In this document: positions 37,046 to 48,369 of the stretch, piece after piece | Position numbering within the stretch: the first letter of the stretch is position 1 | Layout: every line of letters starts with the position of its first letter | NCBI GenBank assembly: GCA_002270565.1 | Contig: NQMI01000006.1 | Location: forward strand, 33,659 to 97,658 | Direction: 5' to 3' | Length of the DNA stretch: 64,000 nucleotides | DNA from: Stenocarpella maydis | Taxonomy: Eukaryota; Ascomycota; Sordariomycetes; Diaporthales; Diaporthaceae | Made by a program: the position numbers and the translations under genes | Notes under the pieces: generated by a model | Databases searched by the model: none | The model's input: only the letters and a program-made list of their open reading frames with translations | Told to the model about the DNA's origin: nothing

Positions 37046-39211
37046 CTTCTCCTGTCTTTTGAGTCTAGCAATCGCAGCGTGGAAATAAATACTATTGTTT
37101 CTCAGTCAGCACCATCAGAAGAACGGAAAAGGACGTAGTTGCTTGGTATTATACATCAATCACCAAATGGCTGTTCGCTGAGAAACAAGCGGTTGTCCGG
37201 GACCAGCAACATTAGCAACACAGACATCTCTGACTTAATATTATGGGTATGATTCTTATCTGTGACCCATTTCTATTGGCAGACGGAGCGGGGATACTGA
37301 TGTATTGTTTGTGATGTACAGACCTTGCCAAGGCGCGTTAATCTCTCCCGGCAAACGGGCTTCCTTTCGCGGCGTCGTAAGAGTCTTGGAAGCGTTTCTT
37401 GGCTCTACAGAAAGTGGAGAGATGCAACTATCCGTCGAGCTCGAGAGCTTATGTGTAATTTCGTATAATCACTCACAGTGCTGTTGCCGCAATGTTATTT
37501 AGTGTGGCCTTGGATATTGAGCATGATCCCCCCGCTAGGCTTCAACGGTTCTCAGAGTCTTTGAGAAATACAGGCACAATATAGTTGTCCTCGATCTGCA
37601 TGAGGTATTGCTCCCAGCAGGTTCAATGTAAAGGTTTGATGTGACGAATTGCCAATCTCTCTACCTAGGTATCGATGGCCTGAGGAACCATCAGGGTGAC
37701 AGAAGACTCCCCGAGCAACATCCTCAACACGAATACAGTTGTGAAGATAAATGGTTCCAAATTTGAAATTTTGCATTGAGGTCAGCGTGGAATTTTCAAA
37801 GCAGATCAAACTACAGTCAAATGCAAGAGAAGCTATCCAGTAGTCAGACATCGTTGCTTCAGCTGGCGGAGGCCGACATACAATACTGATGGCGCCGGTA
37901 CTTGTTGAAACTGGAGCAGCGTAAGTTTATAATAGTTAATGTTCCACTTGGATGAGTCGCACCCATGACTGACATCATCCGCGTGCCTCCGCAAGAGATT
38001 GGGCAATGATGAAGGAGCGGCAGCGTATATGAGTCAGCACGAGTTCCATCCTTGCCCGTTAGTGGGCTTTTGCGAGGTGCGATCACGTCTCTGAACACGT
38101 CCTGAGATATGTTTTTACAGACCAATGAACCCCAAAGCCATGGACAAAGTTTCGGGACCAATCACCGATGACTGATGATGCATGCCTGGGCATCTGAAGC
38201 AGTACAGATGAGGCAAGCCTATTAAGTTATAAGGTAGCATTATAGTGGATAGTGGATCAGTAGACTCCGGAGTATTTGGATCTGGGACCGGGGCAGTTGT
38301 TTATTCGTTCAAACTGAGTCTGGCTGGCCTCCGTGCTGGTCCTCCCGGCCATGACGGCAGTTCAGTGGCGGTTTTGACGTGCAGTACAACTTGACACACT
38401 GTCTCACTACACTGCACTAGGGCGGTCCGAAGCAAGGATGATTCACCGTCACGACACTTGTCGGGGCGTTGTTACATGGGTGACCGGACAACTCCGGCTC
38501 GCGCGGAAACTATATTTGCGTTTGTCCAGATGAGTCTGCCCCTGACGAAGCTTGCTCAGCCCACAACCCGCAGAACTCATGGCGCCATGCATGTGTCAGT
38601 GATGGCCATGCAGGTCCCAGCCCCGACGTGTCGAATGACGAGTGCTGTGGTTTATTACCGGGGTTTAAATGACAGCGGGAACAGAAGCCCGTGTGCGCCC
38701 AGCCGGGCAGCCGGCCTTCTGTCATGTCGCATGCAGAATGTCGCCTTCAGGCCACCAAATCCAGCATTCCCAGTCGGCCTCCCCAGTTCGTGATGCTTGA
38801 ACGCCCGCTTGGCATTACCCCATACCTTGTGGGTATTACCCCATACTTTGACGGCTGTTACCCTCAGTCCCAGGAGTATTACCCCATAATTACCTAAAAA
38901 GGGGCGGGCCGCAACGAGCCGCGGCCGACCTCAGAGCCCTCGTGGTAGCATGTTAGACCACCTTGCAGGTCATGGGATAACAACGACGAAACGTCTGACA
39001 TGGCGCCTATGTCCGCCTGTGAAAGGTATAAAAGTAGGTGAGTCTGGGACTATTCGTGCTGGAGGCGGCCTAGAGTGAGCCTTGGCAGAAAGATAAAGCC
39101 TTTTCATTCTGCCATCTTCTCCCAGTTTAGAGGTTTTTCGAAATTGAAAGAACTATTTCTTTAGATAGTTGAAACAACAAACTCCAGATTCGAATCGAGA
39201 TTTATACCAAA
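37046..39211. other. Gene-poor 2.2 kb stretch
   Basis: No well-supported gene. A 99-codon cysteine-rich open frame at 37552-37851 (minus) is discussed under findings. A 21-bp tandem repeat lies at 38811-38894 (listed separately). Confidence 0.35.
38811..38894. repeat. 21-bp tandem repeat, four diverged units
   Basis: Units start at 38811, 38832, 38853 and 38874. The core is GGTATTACCCCATA, intact in units 1, 2 and 4 and altered in unit 3. The period of exactly 21 keeps a frame: in the plus-strand frame the units read GITPYLV, GITPYFD, GCYPQSQ, EYYPIIT. No gene can be built around it, so the coding reading is only a possibility. Confidence 0.6.
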
Positions 39212-39812
39212 ATGCCACGACAACCCAGGGATACCTACAAGGCCCACCAGCACTGGGTATACGAAGCCCACCAGCAAAAGGAGGCACTGGCATTGGGAGA
39301 AAAGCTAGGCCTGTCTTTCCCCAATGGCAGTGCCGGCGGCCCAGAGAGTGACTTTATGTAAGTGATTCCCATGGTCGTTGGCTACCGAGAAATAGAAGAC
39401 TGGGGAATATTGTACAGGTAGCTAACAGGCACATAGGTATCCAATCCGTCGTCTTGTAGTGACTGGACAAGACACGCCCTCCAACATGCGCCTGCTCTTC
39501 GGAACTTCTTCCATCTCCACCATGACCCCATACCACGATGCTCGGCGATTAGTACTCATTGACGAACTATCTGGTGTCACCTTCGCGGCCGGGAATTTGG
39601 ATGAAGGGTGTCCCTACTGGTCACCCCGACCCGCCAGTCGTGAGGAGTCCGAGGAGATAGAGAAGCTTCTTCGTTTCGAGAGGAAGTACAAGGACATATT
39701 ACCCTGTGCTCTGGGTGGGTCCAAACATCAGCATGGGCGCAAGATAAGCGTAGAGTCGGATGAAGGGTATGGGAGGGGCGAATCGGCATCACCTAGGCGG
39801 CGCCTCTCTTAG
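39212..39812 (+). CDS. Unrecognised small spliced gene, 173 residues
   Basis: Exon 39212-39357 and exon 39437-39812 join across a 79-bp intron with a strong GTAAGT donor and a CATAG acceptor; the phases fit. The protein starts MPRQPRDTYKAHQHWVYEAH, has no signal peptide or membrane helix, and contains a Gly/Ser-rich turn, a strand-like middle (RRLVLIDELSGVTFAAGN) and a charged end (EESEEIEKLLRFERKYKDI, then SPRRRLS). I do not recognise a family. Support comes from the precise splice, a codon pattern unlike the flanking DNA, and a Glu/Lys-rich helix that would be unlikely by chance. It stands alone in a gene-poor stretch, and further 5' exons cannot be excluded. It may be lineage-specific. Confidence 0.5.
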
Positions 39813-41535
39813 CCATTCGCAGTCTGATTTTCACGGCGCAGGACATGGTTTCGGAACTGCTGGCGTTTACACTGATGATTTGCACCAAAATTTGGGGTCA
39901 ATTATGATACCCAAAACAAAAGCAGAAAGGCCAGTCGCAACGCAACAAGCCTGGAAAAGATCGGGCAAGCGTTTTTGATAGTTTGTTTGACCATATTATC
40001 CGAGGATACAACGCATGAATACTTGTCCCGATAGCTCTGGACCACCTTGCAATATGATTATTTGTATCATCCAGTGGTGTGCCAGCAATACACTGCGCAT
40101 CGAGCCTGAGACCACGTTATGTCTTTTTGTGACCGGTCAAGGGGCTTTATCCGTTCATGGTTTTGATACCATCGACCTGATGACGCTACTCTCCTAGTGA
40201 AAAGAGAGGGACGACTCCCTCCTCTAGCCTACTCGACATCCGTGTTCTTGGGATGTGATAGAGGAAGTGTACCTCAAAATGAGTGAAGGCCAACATTCGC
40301 CGATGGCACGCAGCTTAAGCTGGCTGAGGATACTTCAGGCAAAGTTTCTATTCTGAGTGCTACCATCAATAGACGCATTGTGGCGACACTAATCGGCTCT
40401 TCTGTATGTGCTACCAGCAAGCGGGTTGGAATTGGCCAACATCAGATCCAACCTCAAATTGTTGACCAGGCTAGAAGATCAAATTAGAAACCCAATCATA
40501 CCTAAAATAACTTTTATCTAATTCCGTAAAAAGAGAAACGGCTCTGCTACAATCCACTCATCACCTCTACCACCAAGACCTCTGGCATTGTTCTTCAGCA
40601 AGCGGAGCACATGCGCAGCGGACCGACCATGTCATGAGATGTAGTTAAACGGGGGGCCAACAAGCAGCCTTTGCAATAGCCACATCGTCCTCGCCGCATA
40701 TGTGGCTTCGGCCATTCACCTCATCAGCCAGTTCATAAACCTATTTCCTGTCTCCAATATCAATAAGACAGTCGCCAAATGAGTGACCACCAAATGCGAT
40801 AGGATAAGTGTACAAAAGTAAAACGGTACTGCAACCTTGTAACTAGCCGATATGCAAGAGGTAAGCGGCTCGTACTCCGGGAGACGGACCTGGAGCTTCC
40901 GTCACTACGGGATGCAGTTGTCGTGCATCGGCTAAGTAGCTAAGTAATTGATCTAAGGGGCCTTGCCGACCATTGATCGGTCGTTCTTTTCGAAATCCAG
41001 TCTACGTTTGCAGTTGCTTCCAGCAAATGACCGTCATTTCTGAGGTGGAAATGGTTCACCCTCCAGTGCAAGCCGAAGTCCCAGTAATGATGACAAAGTG
41101 AGAGTGTAACCTATAATCTCGAAGTTTGTATCGTCATTATTGTGGCTATATCCACTCGACACGCAGAGCTATCATCTCCAGTAACACGAAGGAAAGTCAA
41201 ATGCTCCTTTCTTGCAGGACACTCAGGCTTTGAGTTTTGCCTCGGTCGAAATGCGAGGGTCTTGGCTCACTATATACGAGAAATTGATGGCTGATTATTA
41301 GTGGATCGCGCATGACAATGGTACTGTTACAGAGTAAAGTTCATCCCGAATTAGATCCCGTTTAGTTTCGTTTCCTTGGCAGGGGATTCGGGCATTTCTG
41401 CCCTACCGCCCCGGCTATAAACAAAGATATGAACCGCCCGGAAGTGCCAGTTGTAGCCTGTCGTCCTTTGATCTGTCTATGACAGACTCCTACACATATA
41501 CCCAACGACGCGAACAACGAAATTGCAGGCCCATC
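39813..41535. other. Gene-free 1.7 kb stretch
   Basis: No supported gene on either strand. Composition is intermediate, with no strong AT bias and no repeat that I can see. The last part is the promoter of the small secreted protein gene. Confidence 0.4.
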
Positions 41536-42213
41536 ATGCTCGTCTCTGCCTTCTTGACTACCTTCATCGCCGTCGGCAGCGTCCAAGCCGCAGTGGCGAA
41601 AGGTTCCTGGGGCGTCCGCGCAGATTTCTCACGTGAGTAACCAAGCCATCGTCCCGAGACAAATTGCTTCGCACGGCGCAGCCACCCACCCTCAGGCACC
41701 CAGCTGCATCCCCTGACACAATTCCAGGCTGCGACAGCACCAGACCGCTAGAAGTCGTCCTCAGTGGGGCCGGTACAAACCACTCGTCCCCAGCAGCCAA
41801 CGTCACCGACTTCGGCATCAAGGCACCCTTCGACGGCAGCCTCGTCATCAAGGTCGCCGGCTCGGCGGGGCTCGGCTCGCCCTACCCACCGCAGCAGGTC
41901 CGGGTGCAGGTCTTTTCCGGGGCGGCCGGGGGAGACCTGGGCGTCTGGGGCAGCGCGACGGTAAAACCGGGGACGGGGCAGCCGGTCTCTGTGGCTCGGA
42001 TTGTATGGAACACCCGGGAGGACATCACGCTCGAGCCGGCCGAGAGCGAGGAGGCCTCGCTTGAGACAATGTTCGACGGAGGGAGTTTGGTTGTCTACTA
42101 CGTAAGTTTGAACCTTTTGTCTTTGTTGGTCAGTAGCGAGAGACGAGAACCTTTTGCTGATATGCCTTTCTTTCTAGTGCGGTGTTCCGGAGGCGGGCGG
42201 ACCTGTTGTATAA
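41536..42213 (+). CDS. Small secreted protein of unknown family
   Basis: Three exons (41536-41632, 41728-42101, 42178-42213) with GT-AG introns give 168 residues. The N-terminus MLVSAFLTTFIAVGSVQA is a clear signal peptide with a likely cleavage after VQA. The mature part is strand-rich: PLEVVLSGAGTNHSS, FGIKAPFDGSLVIKVAGSA, VRVQVFSGAAGG and VARIVWNTREDITLEP, looking like a beta-sandwich. One cysteine sits just after the first splice (CDSTRP) and the other in the last exon (YYCGVPEAGG), so they could pair to tie the ends. The 12-codon last exon is easily missed; without it the frame reads into the intron. There is one NVT glycosylation site. I do not recognise the family. It is followed by a secreted aminopeptidase, which suggests an extracellular role. 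Confidence 0.68.
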
Positions 42214-43552
42214 ATTTGGCTGGAAGGCTTACCTGCATTCTGGATTTGAGCTTTGCTGCGTGATAACACTGTTCATAGCTTCGGCTTTGCATGCTTTCTC
42301 ATGTATATAAATCAAGAGCATGACGAATCTCCCTGTTGGTCACATGCAGTCGATCTGGCGAACTTTGCCATAGCGGTGATTAAAACAAACCACTATGTCA
42401 AAAATGGGCCTTAAAAGAGGTCACCTGTAGCAAGAGGGTACTATAAAGCCTTATGAAAGTAGTACGTGTCTCCGTGTGATCAATGAGTAAACGTCGCTTA
42501 CGAATAGCCACATGTGCACTTCGATTCATATTACCGAGCTACAGATACTCTACCATGAGAGGTCGTGCCCATGAATGAATTAACTCCCGCAAACCTTAGA
42601 AGGCTCCCAACTTAGCGGTCCGTAGCCTGTGCCCAATATTATCAGGTAACAGAGACCCAGGCAAGACTCTCGGCGTATTGTGTTCATTTGTCCTAAGGAT
42701 CCCCGTCCTATCCAATGATACCCACCTTATTGTAGTACATTTTGTGTTTGGCTCGCCTTGTTCGGGGCCGCATTTGATTCTCTCTTGAAACTTAGAATTG
42801 GCAGCACAGACCAATGATACTATCAATTCTGACCTCCAACCGTTTTTTTCATTTGGCTTTTCTTTGATATCTTTTCTCCCTGGCGCCGCCTAATCGTTCA
42901 GGGACTTAGAAAGCTTTTCCCACACGTTGGAAGAAGGTGATTTCTCTATCAAATCACACCAGCACCGAGTAGATCGAGTTAGATGCAATGTGTGTCAACT
43001 CATAATCTACGAGCACAAGTACTCAAGTGCCGAGAAGTCAAAAAGAAGTGTAGACCGTCGCCTCTACACACGTGTAGAGTGTAGCATTAACTCCGTAACC
43101 GAAGTAACCCTCTATTGCGGATCACTTTCAGGCTGGTGCTGGCCTACGTACCTGGGTGAGACGAACTGCGCTACTAAGACGGAGAATTTTCAGACTCTGA
43201 CAGAATGATATAGCACCACAGAACAGCGAAGAGCCGTCCAATCACGTCATCCACAACCACTTAGTCAAGTGCTCAATTAATCGCGTGTACTCTCTCTTGA
43301 TCCGGAAGGTCAGTAAGATGCCGAGATGTGCGGGGACCTTGGCGCATGGTCTCGACCTATTGGGACCTGCCAGTGCTTCCAGACCTTGCACCGTCGCCAT
43401 GTTGTGCGGTAGAAAAAAAAATATTCTGGTTCGACCATGCAGCGGGTTGTACTTTAAATAGCCATGCCCCAGGAGATTGTGAGCATTAGGGATCCAGTTA
43501 GACTTCGTTGCATTTGGAGTACGGCTTCTTGGTTCGCCACAACTGGGTTAAG
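42214..43552. other. Intergenic region before the M28 gene
   Basis: No supported gene. A 93-codon open frame at 42927-43208 has no signal peptide or domain and no neighbouring splice sites that extend it. I treat it as chance. Confidence 0.4.
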
Positions 43553-45161
43553 ATGAAGCTTCAAGCCGGCCTGCTCTTCTGTGGAGCAGCACAGTCGCTC
43601 GCTGCGGCGTTCCCAGCCACGAGTTATGGAGATAACTACCGTCCTTTGGTGAACTCCAAGCCCTATCAAGATTTGATCACAACTGAGGGGTAAGTCTGTC
43701 AGATTGCAAGATGTGCCGCCGCTGAGCCCGTCTGATTGTCTCCAGCCTCATGGGCAACCTCGAAGTCCTTGATGAAATCGCAAAGTCCAACGGTGGGAAT
43801 CGCGCCTTCGGATTCCCGGGGTATAAAGCCTCGGTTGACTATATCCTCTCCCGGACGCAAAACTCCAGCAACTTCATCACCTATGTTCAGGATTTCCCTG
43901 CGTTGTGGTTCCAGGTGAAGTCCATCTCATTCAGGGTTGATAATCAGTCATACTGGGTGGTTGGACCTACCTACTCTCCTTCGACATCTGCAGAAGGCTT
44001 GACCGCGCCCCTGGTCCTCGGCGTCAATGGGCCAGCAGGCTGCACGAACGAGGCATACGCGGACCTCGATGTCAAGGACAAGATTGTTCTCGTTCAGCGA
44101 GGGACATGCCCCGACGGCACAACCGTTGCAGGGCGCATCAAGCCCGCAGCGGCGGCGGGGGCAATCGCTGTCATTGCATACAGCGACCTGACGACCAAGG
44201 TCACAGGTGTTACCCTTCAAAACCCGGGACCCGAATTTGTGCCCGCAGGATACATAAACAAGGTTGATGGCGAGGCTTTGAAGGCACGAGTCGATGCCGG
44301 GGAGGCAATCGACGCCTATTTCCAACATACGCAACTCATCGAGACCAGGATCACACAGAACGTCTTTACCGAGACCAAGGAAGGCGACCCAACCAACGTC
44401 GTCATGCTCGGTGCACATCTTGACAGCGTGCAGGCCGGCGCTGGCATCAACGATGACGGCTCGGGAAGCACTCTGATCCTCGAGCTCAAGACGGCGCTCG
44501 AGCAGTTCAGGGTCAAGAACAAGGTCCGGTTCGCGTGGTGGGGCGCTGAAGAGAACGGCCTCCTCGGGTCCAAATACTACACGCAAAACTTGAACCCCGT
44601 AGAGGCAGACAAAATCTTGACATACCTGAACTTCGACATGGTCTCTCGTGGCTACTTTGGTGTCTTCGACGGCGACGGCAGCGTTCACAACCTGACCGGA
44701 CCGCCGGGCTCGGACGTCATCGAAAAGATATTCGTGGATGATTACACCAGCAAGGGCATCAACGTCACAGCTGCGCGTTTCACGGGTGGTAGCGACTACC
44801 AGTCCTTCATGAATATCGGCAAGCCAGTTGGTGGGCTCCACACCGGGACAGGTGTCGAGCAAGACCCCTGCTATCATCAAGAGTGTGACACCATTGATAA
44901 TCCGAACCCGACCACCCTGACTATCAACGCCAAGGTAAGTCCCATGAGAATGGGCCGTATATAAGCGAATGACCGCTGACATAGCACCAGGCTGCCGCCC
45001 ACGTACTTTCCATACTGGCAGTAAGGGGAGAGCAGCTGATCCCCAAGTCTCCTGTGAACTCGACCATGTTCACGAGCCGCGGCCTTATTGGGCGCGATGA
45101 TATAGCTTGGACCCAGGATCCGAGCGAGAGGCATCTGCGCACATGTGGACACGATGTATGA
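43553..45161 (+). CDS. Secreted M28 aminopeptidase with PA domain
   Basis: Three exons (43553-43689, 43746-44934, 44991-45161), both introns 56 bp and GT-AG, give 498 residues. M28 aminopeptidases release N-terminal residues using two Zn ions. Seen: a signal peptide (MKLQAGLLFCGAAQSLAAAFP), a PA domain (about 110-220, with KDKIVLVQRGTCP), then the peptidase. Metal ligands and catalytic residues fall in LGAHLDS (H270, and D272 as the catalytic Asp partner), NDDGSG (D282/D283), WGAEENG (E314/E315), NFDM (D343) and GLHTG (H411). Several NxS/T sites fit secretion. The last exon supplies AAAHVLSILA and a short tail. Acceptors at 44990 and 44984 are both in phase; the first is used because it gives the usual NAKAAAH junction. 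It resembles fungal aminopeptidase Y-type enzymes. Confidence 0.93.
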
Positions 45162-45369
45162 CAAAGTCAATTCAAATAGCACGTACCAGAAGAATAAATT
45201 TGGATATTATGAAATAAAACTTATTTAAATAACAATTATATTCGATATCTAACATATGCATACGGCCGGCTTCAGGACAACGCCGAACCGAACAAGCCAC
45301 CACAATCTCCACCCATTCGGAAGACGCTCACAAAGCGATAAAGATTCTCGCCTATGAGGTTACAAGATC

Positions 45370-46338
45370 ATGGTCTGCCTGAGAGGACAGAAAAATATCG
45401 ACATAAGCCGCCGCCGCCGCTGCCTCAATGGCGCCACCAGAGTTGTGGAGAGACTCAATCCCAAAACCGACAGCAGTTTAAAGACCGGACGCATCAAGGA
45501 TCTATCCGACGATCAGCTGATCCACAAGCAGCACTCAACTCGTACTTCTGTGGCGTCCTCGGTTACTGGGGTCACTGGGAACACGGTCATTTGCGTTGCT
45601 TGCCCGGTAGCGGCTGTTAGCCTAGCTATCAGCCTCGCGCAGCTGTCGGTTGCGTGCCTTAACCGTCACCGCGTTCGAAGAGAGGTCGAGCAGCGGAAGA
45701 GCGACGCCGACTTTGGGAAGCTTCTAAGTGAAGAAGATCGGGCTGTGAAGAAGTTCAGAGACATTACTATCGGCGTCACTGTTCGCGGGGCCATGACCGT
45801 TGCCACGATGGGCATTGTGGGCTTTGACACGTTGGCACAGAACTTCATGGACCTAGCGAGCGTAGCTGTTGACGGAGCCACGACTGCCGCAACGCATGCT
45901 GCAACTACAGCATCGCCGCAAGCAGGTCAAGTCTTGTCGCACGGCGCCGCCCACGCTGCCTCGCATGACGCCACCTATGCGGCTGGAGGAGCAGTGGACC
46001 CGTCCAACGCGTCCGATGCCGCGGCCAACCAAGCCACGATCCACCAGAATTTCAAGATCAATCATCCGCACGTCGCGGCGCTCGGCGAATCATTGCATAA
46101 GGCGACACAGGGCGTCTCCGACAAGGCCGCGGCGTTCATGAGCGGCATGACGCCTCTTGACTTCAATGTCGAAAGCGGCCTGCACCAGCTGCAGCATATC
46201 TGGCATGAGTTTGACGGATATACAAAGACCAAGTGGGTTTTCCTCGAGCAAGCGCTTGTCGATGGCATGGTTGGTGAACTGGGGCAGCCGCTACAGCTCA
46301 TCGAGGTGGGTGTTGAAAAGGCGCGCAGATGGCGATAG
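45370..46338 (+). CDS. Unrecognised membrane-associated protein
   Basis: One intronless frame of 322 residues. The start is at 45370, 209 bases after the M28 stop. It has a basic N-terminus, SDDQLIHKQHS, a long hydrophobic stretch (about 62-98, GVTGNTVICVACPVAAVSLA), a charged loop with RREVEQRKSDADF, a second hydrophobic segment (about 133-157, ITIGVTVRGAMTVATMGIVGF), then an Ala/Thr/His-rich low-complexity part (about 165-215) and an amphipathic C-terminal half (FDGYTKTKWVFLEQALVDG). I recall similar fungal hypothetical proteins with the DD-L-HS and VTGN-CP-AAV pattern but no known function. A role at a membrane is inference. No signal peptide. Confidence 0.65.
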   Translation: MVCLRGQKNIDISRRRRCLNGATRVVERLNPKTDSSLKTGRIKDLSDDQLIHKQHSTRTSVASSVTGVTGNTVICVACPVAAVSLAISLAQLSVACLNRHRVRREVEQRKSDADFGKLLSEEDRAVKKFRDITIGVTVRGAMTVATMGIVGFDTLAQNFMDLASVAVDGATTAATHAATTASPQAGQVLSHGAAHAASHDATYAAGGAVDPSNASDAAANQATIHQNFKINHPHVAALGESLHKATQGVSDKAAAFMSGMTPLDFNVESGLHQLQHIWHEFDGYTKTKWVFLEQALVDGMVGELGQPLQLIEVGVEKARRWR

Positions 46339-47228
46339 ACTTCAAATGCCCAAGTATGAGAAGCTTAGAGATATGTAGACAAAAATGGCCCAACCCAGCG
46401 CATCCAAATATGGGCTGAGCTGTGCATTCAAAAACTGTTCCGTGCCAGCGTCCTGAGTTGTCTTGTCACAGCAGCATAGTACAGGTTGAGGCATTACCAC
46501 CTAGGCACTTACCTGGGTAGCTAATATATTGATGACATAAAAAATAAGTAGCTTCTCTATGATGTACAATTACATTTACTAACAAAACAAGTAATCTAAG
46601 TTTTAGATATACCATTTACAGAGCTCTAATTCCGACTTTGCCAGACAAATATACACCCATCTCTCAAACGACCTACCTAGGTAGGTATTTACGGGTGGTT
46701 GGGGTGATTTTGTTTCTAATCCGGCCATAATTCCCTTAAACAAAAGGAGCTGCAGCGGTCCCTTCATACAGTCGTAAACACTCGGAGACCCAGCGTTTAA
46801 TAAGAAACACAATACCGATAACTACAAATTATATATTATGACATTGACCGTCAAGCCTCCAATTGCCGTGAGGCCACTCATGCACATAAAATGACGTTAT
46901 TCAATACTTGCAACAGAAATAAATCAGTACCCAAACGCCACCAAAATATTTGACCCAGCACAAATTACTGGAATTCCAAGCGTTCCTGACATACACAAAC
47001 GCGCATGAAAACATGGAATTATCAGATACCGGAGTTAACACACATGCGCGCCTAAAGGCCGGCCCTCGCCGAATCCTTACCGGTAAGACCCGACCGAAAC
47101 ACCATGAATTCCGTGACTGGCCTAATAAGAATTCCACAGTCATTCAGCTTCATCCTCACCTCTGACCCCCCTTCTCATCACACGCCCCCTTACCCACTTC
47201 TCTTGCGCGATCCTAATCACCGTTCAAG
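46339..47228. other. Intergenic region, phosphate carrier promoter
   Basis: No supported gene. A perfect 16-bp palindrome ACCTACCTAGGTAGGT lies at 46671-46686. 46500-46620 is AT-rich. The last 60 bases are C/T-rich, as in a fungal leader. Confidence 0.4.
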
Positions 47229-48369
47229 ATGGCTGCGTCCGCCGTTGCCCTTCCCGCCCACAAGGCGCCCGAGGGCATCGACCTCTACTCCCGCTTCGCC
47301 CTGGCCGGCGCCCTGGGCTGCTCCGTCACCCACGGCGCCTTCACCCCGGTCGACGTGTGCGTCTTGTGTCCCCAGAGCGAACCCGCCCTCAGAGGGGAAC
47401 CCGGCTAACAACCCCCCCCCCCAAAGCGTCAAGACAAAGATCCAGCTCGACCCGGCGACCTACAACCGCGGCATGATCGGCGGCTTCCGCCAGGTGATCC
47501 GGAACGAGGGCGCCGGCGCCCTCCTCACGGGGCTAGGCCCGACCTTCACGGGCTACTTCATCCAGGGGGCCTTCAAGTTCGGCGGCTACGAGTTCTTCAA
47601 GAAGCAGTCCATCGACCTCCTCGGCATCGAGGCGGCGCGCCAGAACCGCGCCGCCGTCTACTCCGTGTCGGCCGCCAGCGCCGAGTTCTTCGCGTCCGTC
47701 GCGCTGTGCCCCCTCGAGGCCACCCGCATCCGCCTCGTCTCCACGCCGGGCTTCGCCCGCGGCCTGGTCGGCGGGTTCAGCAGGATCCTGAGGCATGAGG
47801 GCGTGGGCGCCTTCTACTCGGGCTTCGGCCCCATCCTCTTCAAGCAGTATGTTATCAATGTCCCGGCCGGCGCGGCCCCGGCGGGTGGGGGAGAAAAAAG
47901 GGGCGGGGGCATGCTCACAACAACCGCAGGGTGCCCTACACCGTGACCAAGTTCGTCGCGTTCGAGAAGATCTCCGAGGCTATCTTCGGCCAGCTCGACA
48001 AGTCCGCGCTGTCCGGCGGCGCCCAGACGGCCGTGAACCTGGGGTCCGGCCTCCTCGCCGGCTTCGCCGCCGCCATCGTCTCCCAGCCCGCCGACACCAT
48101 GCTGTCCAAGATCAACAAGACCAAGGGCCTCCCCGGCGAGAGCACGGCGTCCCGCCTCGTCAAGATTGCCGGCGAGCTCGGTTTCCGCGGCTCCTTTGCT
48201 GGCCTGCCCACTCGCCTGTTCATGGTCGGCGGGCTGACTGCTGGGCAGTTCGCCATCTACGGCGACATCAAGAAGGCTCTCGGTAAGCTCGGATATCATC
48301 TTGTATGCCTCTAGTCCGAGCTAACCCTCTGATTCAGGTGCCACAAATGGCGTTGAGATCGCCAAGTAA
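47229..48369 (+). CDS. MIR1: Mitochondrial phosphate carrier
   Basis: Four exons (47229-47356, 47427-47846, 47930-48282, 48338-48369) give 310 residues, the length of yeast Mir1 (311). It imports phosphate across the inner mitochondrial membrane with protons for ATP synthesis. The three carrier repeats show their signatures: PVDVVKTKIQ across the first splice, [12 protein letters not shown], and [11 protein letters not shown]. Six membrane helices are expected. Introns are 70, 83 and 55 bp. The first intron ends in a poly-C run and AAAG rather than a T-rich tract, but the splice is certain from the signature. The last exon codes only ATNGVEIAK. Strong GC bias at third positions suggests high expression. 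MIR1 rather than PIC2 is inferred from length and the first signature. Confidence 0.93.

Noticed and set aside
42927..43208. 93-codon open frame upstream of the M28 gene
   Set aside because: No recognisable domain, no signal peptide, isolated.
43948..44982. 344-codon open frame antisense to the M28 gene
   Set aside because: Shadow frame; the sense strand carries all zinc-peptidase motifs.
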